Below are positions 12,871 through 24,082 of a stretch of 64,000 nt of DNA, piece after piece. The stretch comes from Nematostella vectensis. Lineage: Eukaryota > Cnidaria > Anthozoa > Actiniaria > Edwardsiidae. The stretch covers positions 8,109,219 to 8,173,218 of the forward strand of contig NC_064046.1 in NCBI RefSeq assembly GCF_932526225.1, read 5' to 3'. A program made the position numbers and the translations under genes. The stretch's first letter is position 1. Each line of letters starts with the position of its first letter. The notes beneath the pieces were generated by a model that ran no database searches, had not been told where the DNA came from, and saw nothing but the letters and a program-made list of their open reading frames with translations.

Positions 12871-13109
12871 AGCAATAACGATATACTGGCAAGGCAATAA
12901 CAATAATAATAGCAGTAGCAATGACTAGCAATAGCAATAACCATAGCAATAGCAATAACACTAGTATTAGCATTAACAATAATAATAGCAATAGCAAAAA
13001 CAATAGCCATAGCAATGGCGATAGCAGTAATAAAGGCAAAGCACTAACAATAGCAAGCAATACCAAATAATAATAACGCAAGCTGTTGAGTATGTAGGAA
13101 GGTGTGAAT

Positions 13110-13797
13110 GAACCTTTATTTAGCATATAATCAACGAGCCTGTTCTTACAACTGGAGAACACTCTGGCCGGCTAAGTAACCGCGCTCCCGCACGGGGTAC
13201 CCAACGTGTGGTACACAACATATATGACACAAGCAATAGCAATAGCAGTAGCAACGCAAAGGCCACAAGGGCCGCTAGAAAGGCCGCCAGAGCCCAACTC
13301 TGCAAGGGGCCTCCAGGACCACGAAGGGCCGCGAAGGCAAAAGGCCGCATAGGCAGGGGGGGGGGGGGGGTGTGCAACCGCCGTATGGGCCGCAAAACCG
13401 GAGGCAACAGTGTTTAGGGTGAACGCTACAAACGCGGGGCTAGGAGGGCGGGGGTTCGTTCCCTTTTCCCAAGTGTCGGGGGAGGGAGCACCACTGCGAT
13501 CTGCGATGCAGGATGGGGGTACTACTCGTATGCAGATGCATTAACAGCCATGACTAACGCCCCATGTATCCCCAGGTGCTGCTAGGGCTATTTATTATAG
13601 GGGTAATAAACAATACAAAGACAACAATAGCCGGTGTGCTACTAGGCTAAAGGCAGAAAATAGCGGTTACAAGGTGTAGTGCTCTACTAACGTGCACAGA
13701 ACAAGGCCATCGGTGCTAAGGTGTAACGAATAGTGAAATAAACCAGGCGCCGACCCTGAGCCCAGCTAAAGCAGGGTGTAACGCAGGCTATGTAAAC
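13110..13797. other. Non-coding part of the DIRS element
   Basis: No intact gene. It contains the GGCCACAAGGGCCGC words (13258-13350), a poly-G run at 13357-13370 and GC-rich spacer up to the gag stop. Confidence 0.4.
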
Positions 13798-14881
13798 TTA
13801 ATTAGGCTTGACACGTTTGGGTGCGGCTGGCGGTGGGGAGCGAGGCCTATTGCGATGGCTCAGAAAACCCGTTGGACGGTTGGGACAGTGCCGTACTTGG
13901 TGGTTGCCGTGGCAGGTTAAACACGAGTGGGTGAAGCGACAGGCTGAGGGGTTGGGGGTGACACATCTTTCCCTGTTCCAGGAGATACAGTAGGTTGTAC
14001 TGCGGGACTTTGGCTGCGGAAGGGGAAGAGGAGCAGAGCCCGCGGTATGAAAATTAAACAGCTGTGTGTCGATTGCCGACCAGTCTTCGCAACGAAAAGA
14101 GGCCGCCTGTTGGCAGAATGCGACATCATAGTTCTGCCAGGCTCGCCCAGAAAACTGGCGATAGGTGCGGATGATCAATAGTAAGTACTGGTGAAGGTCT
14201 TTGAAGCGTTGGGGATGGTAGTGAGTCGCTACGGCCATGTATATGAAGAACGCCTCCACCCAGGACACGATGTCCTCTATAGCTTGCTTGGGCTTCCGGG
14301 ATTATGTAGCGGTCAAGATGAGCCGCCCATCCAGCATCAATAGCGGCTCCGCTTCGGTGGTTGGGGAGCAATTGGTGGGCAGCAAGTCCCTCAAGTCAAC
14401 ATATTTGCCAGTGACAATTTGTGTGACCATTTTTGCAGGGACCGGGGGGTATCCCGTCCCTACCACAAGGGGCTGGAGTAGGGCAGTTTGGGGGGCAGAC
14501 ACAGCAGGAATGGACACACCGGCAGCTGTGGAGAAAGGGGCACCTGGGGCCAAAGGGGACAGCAAGCTACCTGAATACGATGGCGGGCAAGAGTTCGCCG
14601 AAAACGTGGATTGTTGTTGAGGTCGTTGGAAGCGGTTCGAGTGGTGTTGTTGGCAGTGAGGCTGTCATATCCCCCGGAGCTGTCGATTGGGAAGATGGCG
14701 GCTTCTCACTCTGCTGTCCGGTCTGGTGATGGCTCTCATTATCCAAGCTGGCCATCGCTCTCTGAATCTCCTCTCTTATGAGTTGTGTGAATGACAAAGG
14801 GGGGTTCGAGCTGATGCTGTCTTCTGGCGAAAGCATATTGCCGTTAAAAACCAGAGGTAAATGGAGAAGAAGGCAAAACAA
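13798..14881 (-). pseudogene. DIRS-type gag
   Basis: This is the structural protein that packages element RNA. Reading on the minus strand, the N-terminal part (14881-14567) is Ser/Pro/Thr rich. The middle contains PPVPAKMVTQIVTGKYVDLR followed by DLLPTN, a conserved signature of DIRS-like gag proteins. Then come WVEAFFIYMAVATHYHPQR and FSGRAWQNYD, and a C-terminal Cys/His cluster (CISWNRERC ... CLTCHGNHQVRHC) resembling a zinc knuckle, with a basic tail to the stop at 13798. It is broken by a frame change near 14566 and by an in-frame TAA at 14302-14304. Confidence 0.75.
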
Positions 14882-15605
14882 ACTCCTCTGAATCTCTGCA
14901 AGTCGAGCACGCTACAAAAACATGCGATAAGCGGCGCCTACAGCAGGCTAGCCACTCATTCACTTTGAAACAAGTCTCAAATGCGAACTTTTTCCTTACT
15001 AGGTATCTCCATCTTTCCTTCCCCCCTAGCATCCCCCGGCTCCCAGTTTCCATTCTCCCCGTCGCATTTGACTAGTACTTGGTCTTACCTCCTGATGATA
15101 AACCCTGTACTAGAAAACACGTGAGGCTGCTTAACCTTTCAAAGAGCTCTATGAAATATTCGATTCCTTATTTACCGCAATTTAATAAACATTTATGTGC
15201 ATTTTTATGAACTTTTGTTGTTTTCATTATATTTTAAGTCACTTCTTTCTCCACCAGCGTGTACACCTTACCCTTTATCAGCCTTTTTGTTTTCCGGTCT
15301 ATACCTCCCTACCCACTACCTCCTCCTTAATCTTCCCATTCACCCTATACGCCATGGTAAGAACAATTGCATCACTATCCCGTACACTACTTATAGTCCA
15401 ACTCCACTCAACGTAGCATTATCCCCACAATGACCCTCCTGCCCTCACCCCTGCCACCTACCTCTACCCATATCACAACCATTATTCCCCTTTTATGTCC
15501 CCCTTCTCCCCAGGTGCCATTGTACGAATACCCGCTTTTAACCAAAAACTCGTGCGGTCAGACTCGATTTTAACCTTGTCTAAATTGCATTCAGACACAT
15601 CTAAA

Positions 15606-16020
15606 ACAAGCGAAGTATTGACTATGGCGCAAAGGCTCTTGGGGTATTGCGAAACATTGCAGATTTCCCGGGACCACGGAAAAAAAAAACCCAGTTGCAA
15701 TTTATAACTGGGCTACCACAGGTATCCCAGTAACAAGTTCTTTTCCTCCCTATAAAAATCTACATTCATTCGCGTGTCGTGTTATATCTTAAGTACTTAC
15801 ACAAGTAAGTCGACCTCCTGGGTATAAAACAATTAAAGGTATTTACCTGAATTTTGTCATCGATTTACATTGTCCACCTAGCGTTGAGTAGCTTCCAGCT
15901 CAAGAAGTAGCATTTCCTGGTCCATCTTGATGGTAATAAGGCCTCTACGCAAAAGAAATTTGAAGAAGTTTTCAATTCAACTTCGCCATTTTTTTAACAA
16001 GATGGCGGCCAAGGAAGCAA
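15606..16020. other. Intergenic, upstream of the E2F gene
   Basis: No exon chain is seen. CAAGATGGCGGCC at 15999-16011 resembles a YY1-type core promoter element and lies just before the E2F consensus site. Confidence 0.4.
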
Positions 16021-16030
16021 AAGCCCGCGC

Positions 16031-16038
16031 GCGGGAAA
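16031..16038 (-). promoter_or_regulatory. Perfect E2F consensus site
   Basis: GCGGGAAA (reverse complement TTTCCCGC) sits in GCGCGCGGGAAAAC, about 355 bp upstream of the E2F start codon. It fits the TTTSSCGC consensus exactly and suggests autoregulation, which is an inference. Confidence 0.55.
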
Positions 16039-16345
16039 ACGACGCTTTCTAATCAAGGACCCTGGAACCGAATGGAATGCCGCCACAACTCATCCCTTGG
16101 GGGTGGTTATAAAGACTACAAATTTTACCTCTTACATTAACTTCAAAATTCACCCAAATCTGTTAATGAACTAAGTAAAGGAAAGATAACGTAAAAAATA
16201 TACTACATAGTCAGTTTAGTGAATTTGAGGTAGAGATGAGTCAGTTTTAATTCATTGTTTGTTTTTAAATATCCTACCCGTCCCTCACTTTTTTTTACTG
16301 ACACAAAGGCCTATAACGGCGGCACTATTTAAATCTGGATTTTGG

Positions 16346-16350
16346 CCAAT
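16346..16350 (+). promoter_or_regulatory. CCAAT box
   Basis: GGCCAATCAG about 45 bp before the chosen ATG matches the NF-Y core. It lies inside the upstream in-frame extension and so favours starting translation at 16393, not 16342. Confidence 0.4.
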
Positions 16351-16392
16351 CAGATGATCGCAAAGAATTTCTGCAGCATGCAGCTCGGGAAC

Positions 16393-19300
16393 ATGGCGGA
16401 TTTCGGTTCTCCGGGAACTCCGAGCCGACATGAAAAATCGCTCGGTTTATTGACAACGAAATTCGTCAGCCTACTCCAAGAGGCGAAAGATGGAGTATTA
16501 GATCTTAAAGTTGTAAGTTACCAAAAAAGGATGTAAAATTTGCTATCCCTTCTTGGCTATTTCTGTGATCTTGTACGGAAACAGGAGAGTGTCGTTCGAG
16601 CCCTCGCGCAATAGAGGTCTTCCTCGAGTGGTGTGGTATTTACAATATGTGTTTTTTTTTTTCGTAGGCGGCCGATACCTTGGCAGTACGACAGAAGAGA
16701 AGAATCTACGATATAACAAATGTTTTAGAAGGGATCGGACTTATTGAGAAGAAATCTAAGAACAGTATTCAGTGGAAGTAAGTAAGAACAACATGCTCCT
16801 GTTGATTTCTTGTCGATGGGAGTGAAAGTCATCGCTTGTGAGCTCGCAGCCCGTGTCCAACACTCATGAACGCTTTTATTTCATAGATCAATAATTATTC
16901 TGGGTGCACTACACCTTTAATGTAAGAGTTAAACCTTTAGTTATATCCGTCACGAATTTGTCTTGTTTTAGAATGAATAATTTGTCGGACATTTCGCGCT
17001 ATAGTTCCTGTGACTCAAGCAATCTTTTAGATGAAATTTGAAACTTCACTTCTCATCGAATGACCAAAAATAAATGCGATATCCTGCAGATATTTTACAC
17101 TGCTTTAGGGGCAAAGTTGTGTTGTAATGATAAAGATTGGTTTCTTCTGTTGATTTACGTTTTTGCTGAAAAGCTTGCTTATTACAAAAAAATATATTAC
17201 TTAACTTAAGTTATAAGAATTTTGTAAAATTCTTGTTCTAATTACGAAATGTAAAAGCCAGGTTTTTTTGGTCTCTTCTTAAAGTCTTAAAATTGTTTTA
17301 ACACAGTGTTTATTGGGTTTTTCCAGCTTTACATTAAATTCCTCTGAAGATTGTGTAAATGACCTTTCCATTGTCTTATCTAAACTCCTTGTTTGGTATG
17401 CTGATGTGGCAGAAATGCATCCTTAACTATCTTTTCTGAAACAAACAAGCTTTGACTTTTAATATTGCTTTTAAAAGTCAGAAGTTTTAATGCTGAAAAA
17501 AGCTTAATTGTAAATGTACGTCATAATTCACCTTTATTTGTTTAACTCTGTTATGTTTGACTGATTTTTAAAAATATTCATTTTTTTAAACGTAGGATCA
17601 ATACTCTTCAGTCCTCTTTGGCTTCTACACTTTTTGTGTTACAGCAAACAAAACGTTCATAGTTTACTGCTTATACAACAAATTCCCTTTACACTCTTTT
17701 TTTATAAGAACGTCTAATTTCAAGTTGAGGCTAGACCGTTCTTATATTTGGGACATTTTAAGGCTGAATATGTTCTTATTGATGTTCTTAAATTTTAGTG
17801 TATATAAGTATATAATACATACACATCATTACACTAATGATCAATAGCAATAATCATGTTGTTACTATGACCACAATTTGATTCTGAATTTTAAAACGCA
17901 TCAGGAGAAAAAAATCTGCTATCTGAGCATCAACATGTTCTTACAATTAGGGCCCGGTTGCACTATCAAGATGTTCAGGACATCTCTGTTTCGATAAGCC
18001 CAGAAACTGACAGATGTCCCGACATGTTATAAAGCTAAGTGCGACCTATGTTTTTACCCAACGCGACAAATTCGCTTGTCAGGACAAAACATCAAAGGGG
18101 CCCATGTCCTGACCTGGGGCAGGACATCTACCTGATATCAGGGCAACTCTGTTTGTTTTTATTCTTATCGCGCAAAGGACGTCACTTACACATAAAGGTG
18201 AATGGTCTCAAATAGCAACCTTTGCTCCTGTTTCGTTCGCTCCTTCGACAATCACACACAATTTAACAATGTCTAATAGTGCGTAGATGTCATGCAACAA
18301 ACATATCCTCCTAAATGTCCCTGACATCTCCTGAACATCTTGCTAGTGTGACTTAGGTGAAATCTCAGGCTGAACGTTCTTATAAAAAAGGTAATTTTAA
18401 AAAAATAGTGTACTAACAGCTTTTAAACCTGTAAAAAAAATATTTAAAAAAATACAGACGCTAAGGGTTCCGTCCTTGCTAACCCGGATTTGTTTAAATC
18501 TGTATACTTTTTATACGTTCTGCCCACACTTACACGGGGGTTGGATCCGCGTATCTGTATACTTTTAAAAAACTCTGTTGAAAGTGATGGTCCAAAGTAT
18601 GGACGGTCAAATCCATATCAAAATGAAAACGATGGCGTTATATCGCAGATGTGTCTGCTGCTTTGAGCATACCATAAAAATGACTTCATACCATAACTTT
18701 CAGAGTTTTCTGATGATCCGTGCTAGTGTGGAAGGCTGGCTCTTTGCTAAGACTAAAGTGTGGACATGAATCAAGTGTTGCGCTTTTGGCGAAATGAATC
18801 CGGATACTTTTGAATTTGTGTTAATGTTGACAACCCTGAAGGTAGAAGGGCCTACAATATTATTCCTCTTAAGGAGACTGTGATTTTCAGATGTTTTTGC
18901 CCTCAGTCGGTTGTAATGTTGAATTGGAAGCATCTGTTTGCATTACAGGAAGTCCCATTGTAATTGAATACTTGCATTTTTGTTTAGAGCTCTGGAAAAA
19001 CTTTGCTAACAAGCGTAAAAGGGTTTGAGGGGTTTTGAGAGTATTCATACAAGAAAAGACAATAACAGCAATTTCAAACTCCATGTAGGTGGCCCAGTGT
19101 GTTAGCGTGTCAGTGTATGGGGCCTCTCACCACAGGTGGCCCAGTGTGTTAGTGTGTCAGCGTATGGGGCCTCTCACCACAGGTGGCCCAGTGTGTTAGC
19201 GTGTCATCGTATGGGGCCTCTCACCACAGGTGGCCCAGTGTGTAAGCGTGTCAGCGTATGGGGCCTCTCACCACAGGTGGCCCAGTGTGTTAGCGTGTCA

Positions 19301-19618
19301 GCATTTGGGACCTAACGCCTCTGCTGAAACAGGTTTGATTCCCGGTCGAGACATGGATAGTATTTTTCTGTTTCTCAGTCCTGACTTTGACTTGTTGAAT
19401 GGATGTGAGCTTACTAGAAGCTTGTGTTCCTCAGTTTTAAGATAGGACATTCTCAATGCATTAGGATTTTAAATGAAGCGCTTTGAACACGGTTTGTAAT
19501 GAAGCACTACATAAATTCTATAGATATTCTATAAATAAGTGCTATATAAATTTTATATTATTTTTTATGGCAGTTTATGAAAGTTTTATTTTTCTCTTGT
19601 GTTATCCAATCCCCCCTC

Positions 19619-19649
<31 letters not shown>

Positions 19650-22600
19650 TGTATAGTGATCATCAAGCCTGAGCATCATGTTTTTCTGGGTTGGCAAGAA
19701 CAGTAGACAAAGCTCTTTTCATTCCTTATCAGAAGACAAATTAGGTGAAAAAATCTAAAAATAACAAAAAATCTAAAAATACAAAGATTTCTGTTTCATA
19801 TAAAGATAATAATTGCAATAGCAGATAGGAATTTAATACTTTCTCCCATGTGGTATTTTCCTGTATGTACTATTTAAAACAATAGGAGTGTTTTCGTGGA
19901 TATAAAATCCCGGGGGATTTTATATGAGTCCGTTTAATAACGCAAAAAATGCCTACTAAAAAGAGCAGAGGAGGAAGTAACTTTGAGAACTGTGTTCCTC
20001 CGTCAACCAAAAGTTCTACTAAGTGGGCATTCAAGACTTTTGCAGAATGACAATTGCAAAGGGCTATCAAGGACCCATCACGACCTTCAATAAGGAAGTG
20101 CAATTCACACACAATACACAAAGAAATATCATTCGATGTTTGTCACAACTTTTCAATCCTTAAAAAAAAGCTTTTCTTCTTTAATTTGCGAAACACTCAG
20201 GATTATTAACATACTATCAGGCCGTATTTAAAGCCACATTGTCACCAGTTTACCTCCGGAGGTCTGACTGAAATGCAACCGTTAAAAGACAATAGAATCT
20301 ATTAGAATCCGCATTATTTTTACTTGAGAGTATTAATTGATGTATCCATTGTTATAATTGTTGTTGTTGAAGTTAAATCCTGCTAGACTAATAGTGTAAA
20401 ACTGTTCTTCTTGTAGGGGTGCCGGCCCAGGGTGTAACACTAGAGAAATCTCAGATAAACTTGTTGTTTTGAAAAAAGAGCTAGAAGCTTTAGATGAAGA
20501 AGAGCGAAAACTTGATGAACAGAGAGCCTGGGTACAACAGAGTCTAAAAAACATTTCTGAAGATCCAGAGAATGAGAAACTGGCTTTTGTGACATATGAT
20601 GATGTATGTAAATCATTTAAGGGGGACACCTTACTTGCGATTCAAGCTCCCTCGGGAACACAACTGGAGGTTCCAATTCCTGAACAGGTGAGTCATAATA
20701 AGCTGGTATAGCAGTGCAGGGGTTTCCATTAGGCCCCTGCAGCCAGGGGGAACCACCAACTATTTTAAAAGGTGGTTAAAGTTTTATTTGATTTAATAGA
20801 ATAAAATCACCTCCACCCCCTACTTATCAATCTCAACCGCCTACTCTGTACCTTAATGAAACCCCTGGTTGTGGCTTTTCACATGCTATTAAAGGTTATA
20901 AAAAAACTGTCCACTATGGATAGCTCATTGTTTGTGTTACTTTGAGTGGGCTAACGGTGTTCCCTGAATCAAATTGTCTGCCTTAATCTATATTACTTTA
21001 TAAGCAGAGTAGAATTTTCTACTTAACAAACCCCCATTGGCTGCACAGCATAGTTTGCTAGAGAGTGGAACTGAAATATGAAGAATGCAGGGGTTTCATT
21101 AAGTTTCAGAGTAGGTTGTATAAATTGATAAATAGGGGTGGAAGTTATTTTGTTTTATTAGTTTAAATTAAACATTAATTGACTCTTAAAAAAAAATAGA
21201 AAATGGTAGCTGGGGGTTCCACCGACTGCCGGGCCAAAATGAAACCCCTGGAATGTATAAAAACATTTGTCATTTATTGGTGGAGGTGGGTAAAGATTTT
21301 CAGAAAAAGTTTCTTAGAAAGCCGTTTTTGTCTATCATGTCTTTTGTCTACCAGGTTCCTGGTATGCCTAAAAAGTACCAGATACACCTGAAGAGCCAAA
21401 ATGGCCCTATCCATGTGCTGCTTGTGAACAAGGATGCAGCAGGAGATAGTCCTGTAGTCACACCTGTACCACCCCTGGCAGAGGAGAATGGAAATAATGA
21501 TACAAATCCTGAGGAGCCAATGGAAGCAGAAACAAATGGGGCTGCAAGCAGTTGTAGCAGTTTGGAGAATGCCCCGGCGAAAGTTAAGACAGAGGTTCTT
21601 GATACAAGTCAAGGTGAGAGAAAGTTCATTGTTATGAGTGAGCTTGTGAATGACAATACATGTTGGCTGTTATGTTTTACAAAAATTGTCTTTCTAAAAT
21701 ATTGTTATCATTCACTATCAAAACTGCCAAAAGCGGCCAAACAGAAACGTGACATTTTTCCTAAAGCGGCCAAAAGCAGCCAATTTGCATACAACTCATA
21801 ACAATCGTCCAATTAATTGAATTATAGTAGACAATGGAAATGGGTTCTTTGTGTCACTGTGTTGTGCTGGAGTGCTTTTTGGGGCTGTGATAAGGAATGT
21901 CTACTTTTAGGCCATGATATGGATTACAGATCTAGTTTGTTCCTTGGTTTCTTGTTGGTTGAAAGTTTTATGGCAGGTTGTTCTTGTTCCCAGTTTGCTT
22001 ACAAAAGATTATTTGTAAATAACAACAGCATCATGCAAAACACAATTGAAAGACAAAATGAAATGCTGTAACTGATAAGAAGCAACCAGCCTGCTTAATG
22101 TTTAATACAGTTTTGTGTTTATTTTATTTACTGTTTAATTTCTTTTGTTTTATTTATTGACTTTTTAGCAAAAGAGCTCAAAGATGTTGCTAATGACATC
22201 ATCTTTGGAAATGGAAAAGGTATACTAAGTTTAGTAAAATGATAAAAAACAGTTGATTTGGTGCTTAACTATTCCTTTCTTTAGACCCTGGCAAGATAGC
22301 AGATGAGGTTATTGATGAACTTATGTCTGCTGAAGGTAATTCGCAAGGAACAAAATATTTACCATATATTATATTTTGTTTGGTAGCTTTGCCATTGATA
22401 ATGATATTGAAAAATGTATTATTAATAATAATAGTAAACTTGTTGTGATAGTGTTTGTAATATACTTCAAAAACTCATTAATATTCAATAGCCATTTTAT
22501 CCAATCCGATGACGAGATTTAGTCACAAGGATGAGGTTTTATAGCACATAATCCCCTCTTCATTCTAAAAGTGTGGGGAGGGAATTGAATTAATCTCCAG

Positions 22601-24082
22601 GGAATTATGGGGAGCAATAGCGACTTCAAAGAGATGCATATTAGGATGAACATTTTATATAAAGAATACTAACGCAGGTGAAATTTTATATTAAAACTTC
22701 ATCCTAATTTGCATATGAAATAAAACTAAAATACATAAAGAGCTCTCTAGATTATAATGTCAAATATCAAATAGTCATTACACGTTTAATCACTTTGTAG
22801 TGAAATTGATGGTGCAGTGTTTGAAAGTACAAGCTGTGAGCGTAGTAGGTTGATGGTGCAGTGTTTGAAAGTACAAGCTGTGAGCGAAGTAGGTTGATGG
22901 TGCAGTTATTGAAAGTACAAGCTGTGAGCGAAGTAGGTTGATGGTGCAGTTATTAAAAGTACAAGCTGTGAGCGTAGTAGGTTGATGGTGCAGTGTTTGA
23001 AAGTACAAGCTGTGAGCGTAGTAGGTTGATGGTGCAGTTATTGAAAGTACAAGCTGTGAGCGAAGTAGGTTGATGGTGCAGTTATTGAAAGTACAAGCTG
23101 TGAGCGAAGTAGGTTGATGGTGCAGTTATTGAAATACAAGCTGTGAGCGTAGTAGGTTGATGGTGCAGTGTTTGAAAGTACAAGCTGTGAGCGAAGTAGG
23201 TTGATGGTGCAGTTATTGAAAGTACAAGCTGTGAGCGAAGTAGGTTGATGGTGCAGTTATTGAAAGTACAAGCTGTGAGCGTAGTAGGTTGATGGTGCAG
23301 TTATTGAAAGTACAAGCTGTGAGCGTAGTAGGTTGATGGTGCAGTTATTGAAAGTACAAGCTGTGAGCGTAGTAGGTTGATGGTGCAGTTATTGAAAGTA
23401 CAAGCTGTGAGCGTAGTAGGTTGAGCTGGTGGTGCAGCCTCAGGCAAAGCAATGTTAGCCAAGAAATCGTCGGAAACATCAATATCGAACAAATCTAAAC
23501 TACCTTCCTCCTTACTTATATTTAAACAGGTTTCCATTTCAGAAGGGCCAAGAAATTTACTAACAAGAATGTTAATAATGTTAACACCCAACGTTTGGGC
23601 CTCCCCAAAATCTACCGAGAATGTTAATTGCTCCCTTGTATTCTTTAATTCCTCTTTGTATTCTTTAAGCATTGTTTTTTTCCATTGTTTTACTATGTAC
23701 AAAGGAAGAAGGTCAATAGAAGCTATTAATATTAATGATGTGTTGAAGCCATTCAAAACACTTGAAGATTGTGTTTTCGTTGATATAAAATCCCAAGTGT
23801 GTTTTAAATAGTACATACAGTATAGGGACTAACATGATAGCCATCTGTTTTAGACATTCACATACCATATATACCGTATAGGGTATATCGCACACAATCA
23901 TCTGTATTTATCTTTGTGATGTGATTTTCCTTTTAGTGTATGCTCCTCTACTACGTTTATCCCCGCCACCCGCTGACCATGACTACTACTTTAATCTGGA
24001 TGACAATGAGGGGGTCTGTGACCTTTTTGACATCCCAAACCTCGACATGAACATGTCATTACAGGGTACCATGGCCACATAG
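16393..24082 (+). CDS. E2F4/5-like: E2F4/5-type transcription factor, 7 exons, 335 aa
   Basis: Exons: 16393-16512, 16668-16777, 20417-20687, 21355-21613, 22169-22219, 22285-22335 and 23937-24082. All joins are GT-AG and in phase, totalling 1008 nt. The DNA-binding domain (about 8-77) starts [17 protein letters not shown] and contains RRIYDI at 51-56. It is followed by a Leu-rich dimerisation coiled coil (about 88-125), the marked box (about 125-200) with [13 protein letters not shown] and KKYQIHLKS, an acidic linker, and a C-terminal pocket-protein-binding motif [13 protein letters not shown]. The last is the retinoblastoma-family contact typical of E2F4 and E2F5. With DP partners these factors repress cell-cycle genes. 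The start is set by family length; an upstream in-frame ATG at 16342 would add 17 residues. Introns 2 and 6 are full of repeats. AATAAA at 24707-24712 is a candidate polyadenylation signal. Confidence 0.95.
17465..17726. repeat. Inverted copy of the 6428-6700 repeat
   Basis: Same family as 6428-6700, opposite orientation, inside E2F intron 2. It ends near TAAGAACGTCTAATTTCAAG. Confidence 0.75.
17951..18357. mobile_element. MITE with ends based on AAGATGTTCAGG
   Basis: GCACTATCAAGATGTTCAGG near 17960-17980 is matched by an inverted copy around 18320-18352 (CCTGAACATCTTGCTAGTGT). The interior is rich in GACATCT/ATGTCC words and has no ORF. It lies in E2F intron 2. Confidence 0.55.
19088..19365 (+). 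repeat. tRNA-derived SINE with amplified head
   Basis: The last unit, from about 19276, has a tRNA-like A box (GGCCCAGTGTGTTAGCGTG) and a B box (GGTTTGATTCCC) at about 19332-19343. Upstream of it the first 47 bp, including the A box, is repeated four times (period 47 from 19088). Only the final copy continues into the B box. Confidence 0.65.
19861..19911. repeat. Left arm of a 21-bp inverted repeat pair
   Basis: CTGTATGTACTATTTAAAAC here is exactly inverted at 23801-23820. A second word, GTGTTTTCGTGGATATAAAA at 19888-19907, recurs in direct orientation at 23771-23790 with one change. TATAAAATCCC/GGGATTTTATA at about 19901-19924 also forms a local hairpin. Confidence 0.7.
22808..23430. repeat. 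44-bp minisatellite, about 14 copies
   Basis: The unit is GGTGCAGTTATTGAAAGTAC followed by AAGCTGTGAGCGTAGTAGGTTGAT. Variants are TGTTTG for TATTG and CGAAG for CGTAG, and one copy is 43 bp. It lies in E2F intron 6. The first unit starts close to the end of the transposon-like ORF at 23430. Confidence 0.9.
23430..23820 (-). pseudogene. Fragment of a repeat-borne reading frame
   Basis: On the minus strand a frame is open from 23816 to the edge of the minisatellite. It includes [31 protein letters not shown] and an acidic tail [20 protein letters not shown]. It starts within the 21-bp inverted repeat (23801-23820). I do not recognise the family. Its position at the end of a repeat inside an intron suggests a remnant of a transposon gene, not a host exon. 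Confidence 0.4.

Larger units (their letters stand above)
8260..15605 (-). mobile_element. Decayed DIRS-type tyrosine-recombinase retrotransposon
   Basis: Reading on the minus strand, the order is gag (about 14881-13798), reverse transcriptase/RNase H (about 10991-9541), then tyrosine recombinase (9656-8580). This is the DIRS order and it excludes ordinary LTR elements, which carry a DDE integrase. There is no methyltransferase domain that I can see. Terminal repeat segments occur at both ends. Segment A (ACATGCGATA ... GGCGCCTACAGC) is at 8260-8287 and 14917-14944; segment B (GCGGTCAGACTCGA ... GCATTCAGACACAT) is at 8321-8370 and 15553-15600. A and B are adjacent on the left but 600 bp apart on the right. 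Base composition is clearly more GC-rich than the surroundings. Several frameshifts, a stop in gag and a large internal array show that this copy is dead. Confidence 0.8.

Noticed and set aside
11077-13162. Several 200-545 codon frames (Asn-rich, Leu/Pro-rich, Ile/Ala-rich) on both strands
   Set aside because: A 24-bp stop-free repeat yields open frames on both strands. It lies inside a dead retroelement and has no unique sequence.
16342-16392. Upstream in-frame ATG for E2F adding 17 residues
   Set aside because: It overlaps a CCAAT box, and E2F4/5 proteins start shortly before GTPSRHEKS. The 16393 start gives the usual length.
22808-23430. CRISPR-like array
   Set aside because: Units are head-to-tail with no unique spacers, inside an animal gene intron. 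It is a minisatellite.
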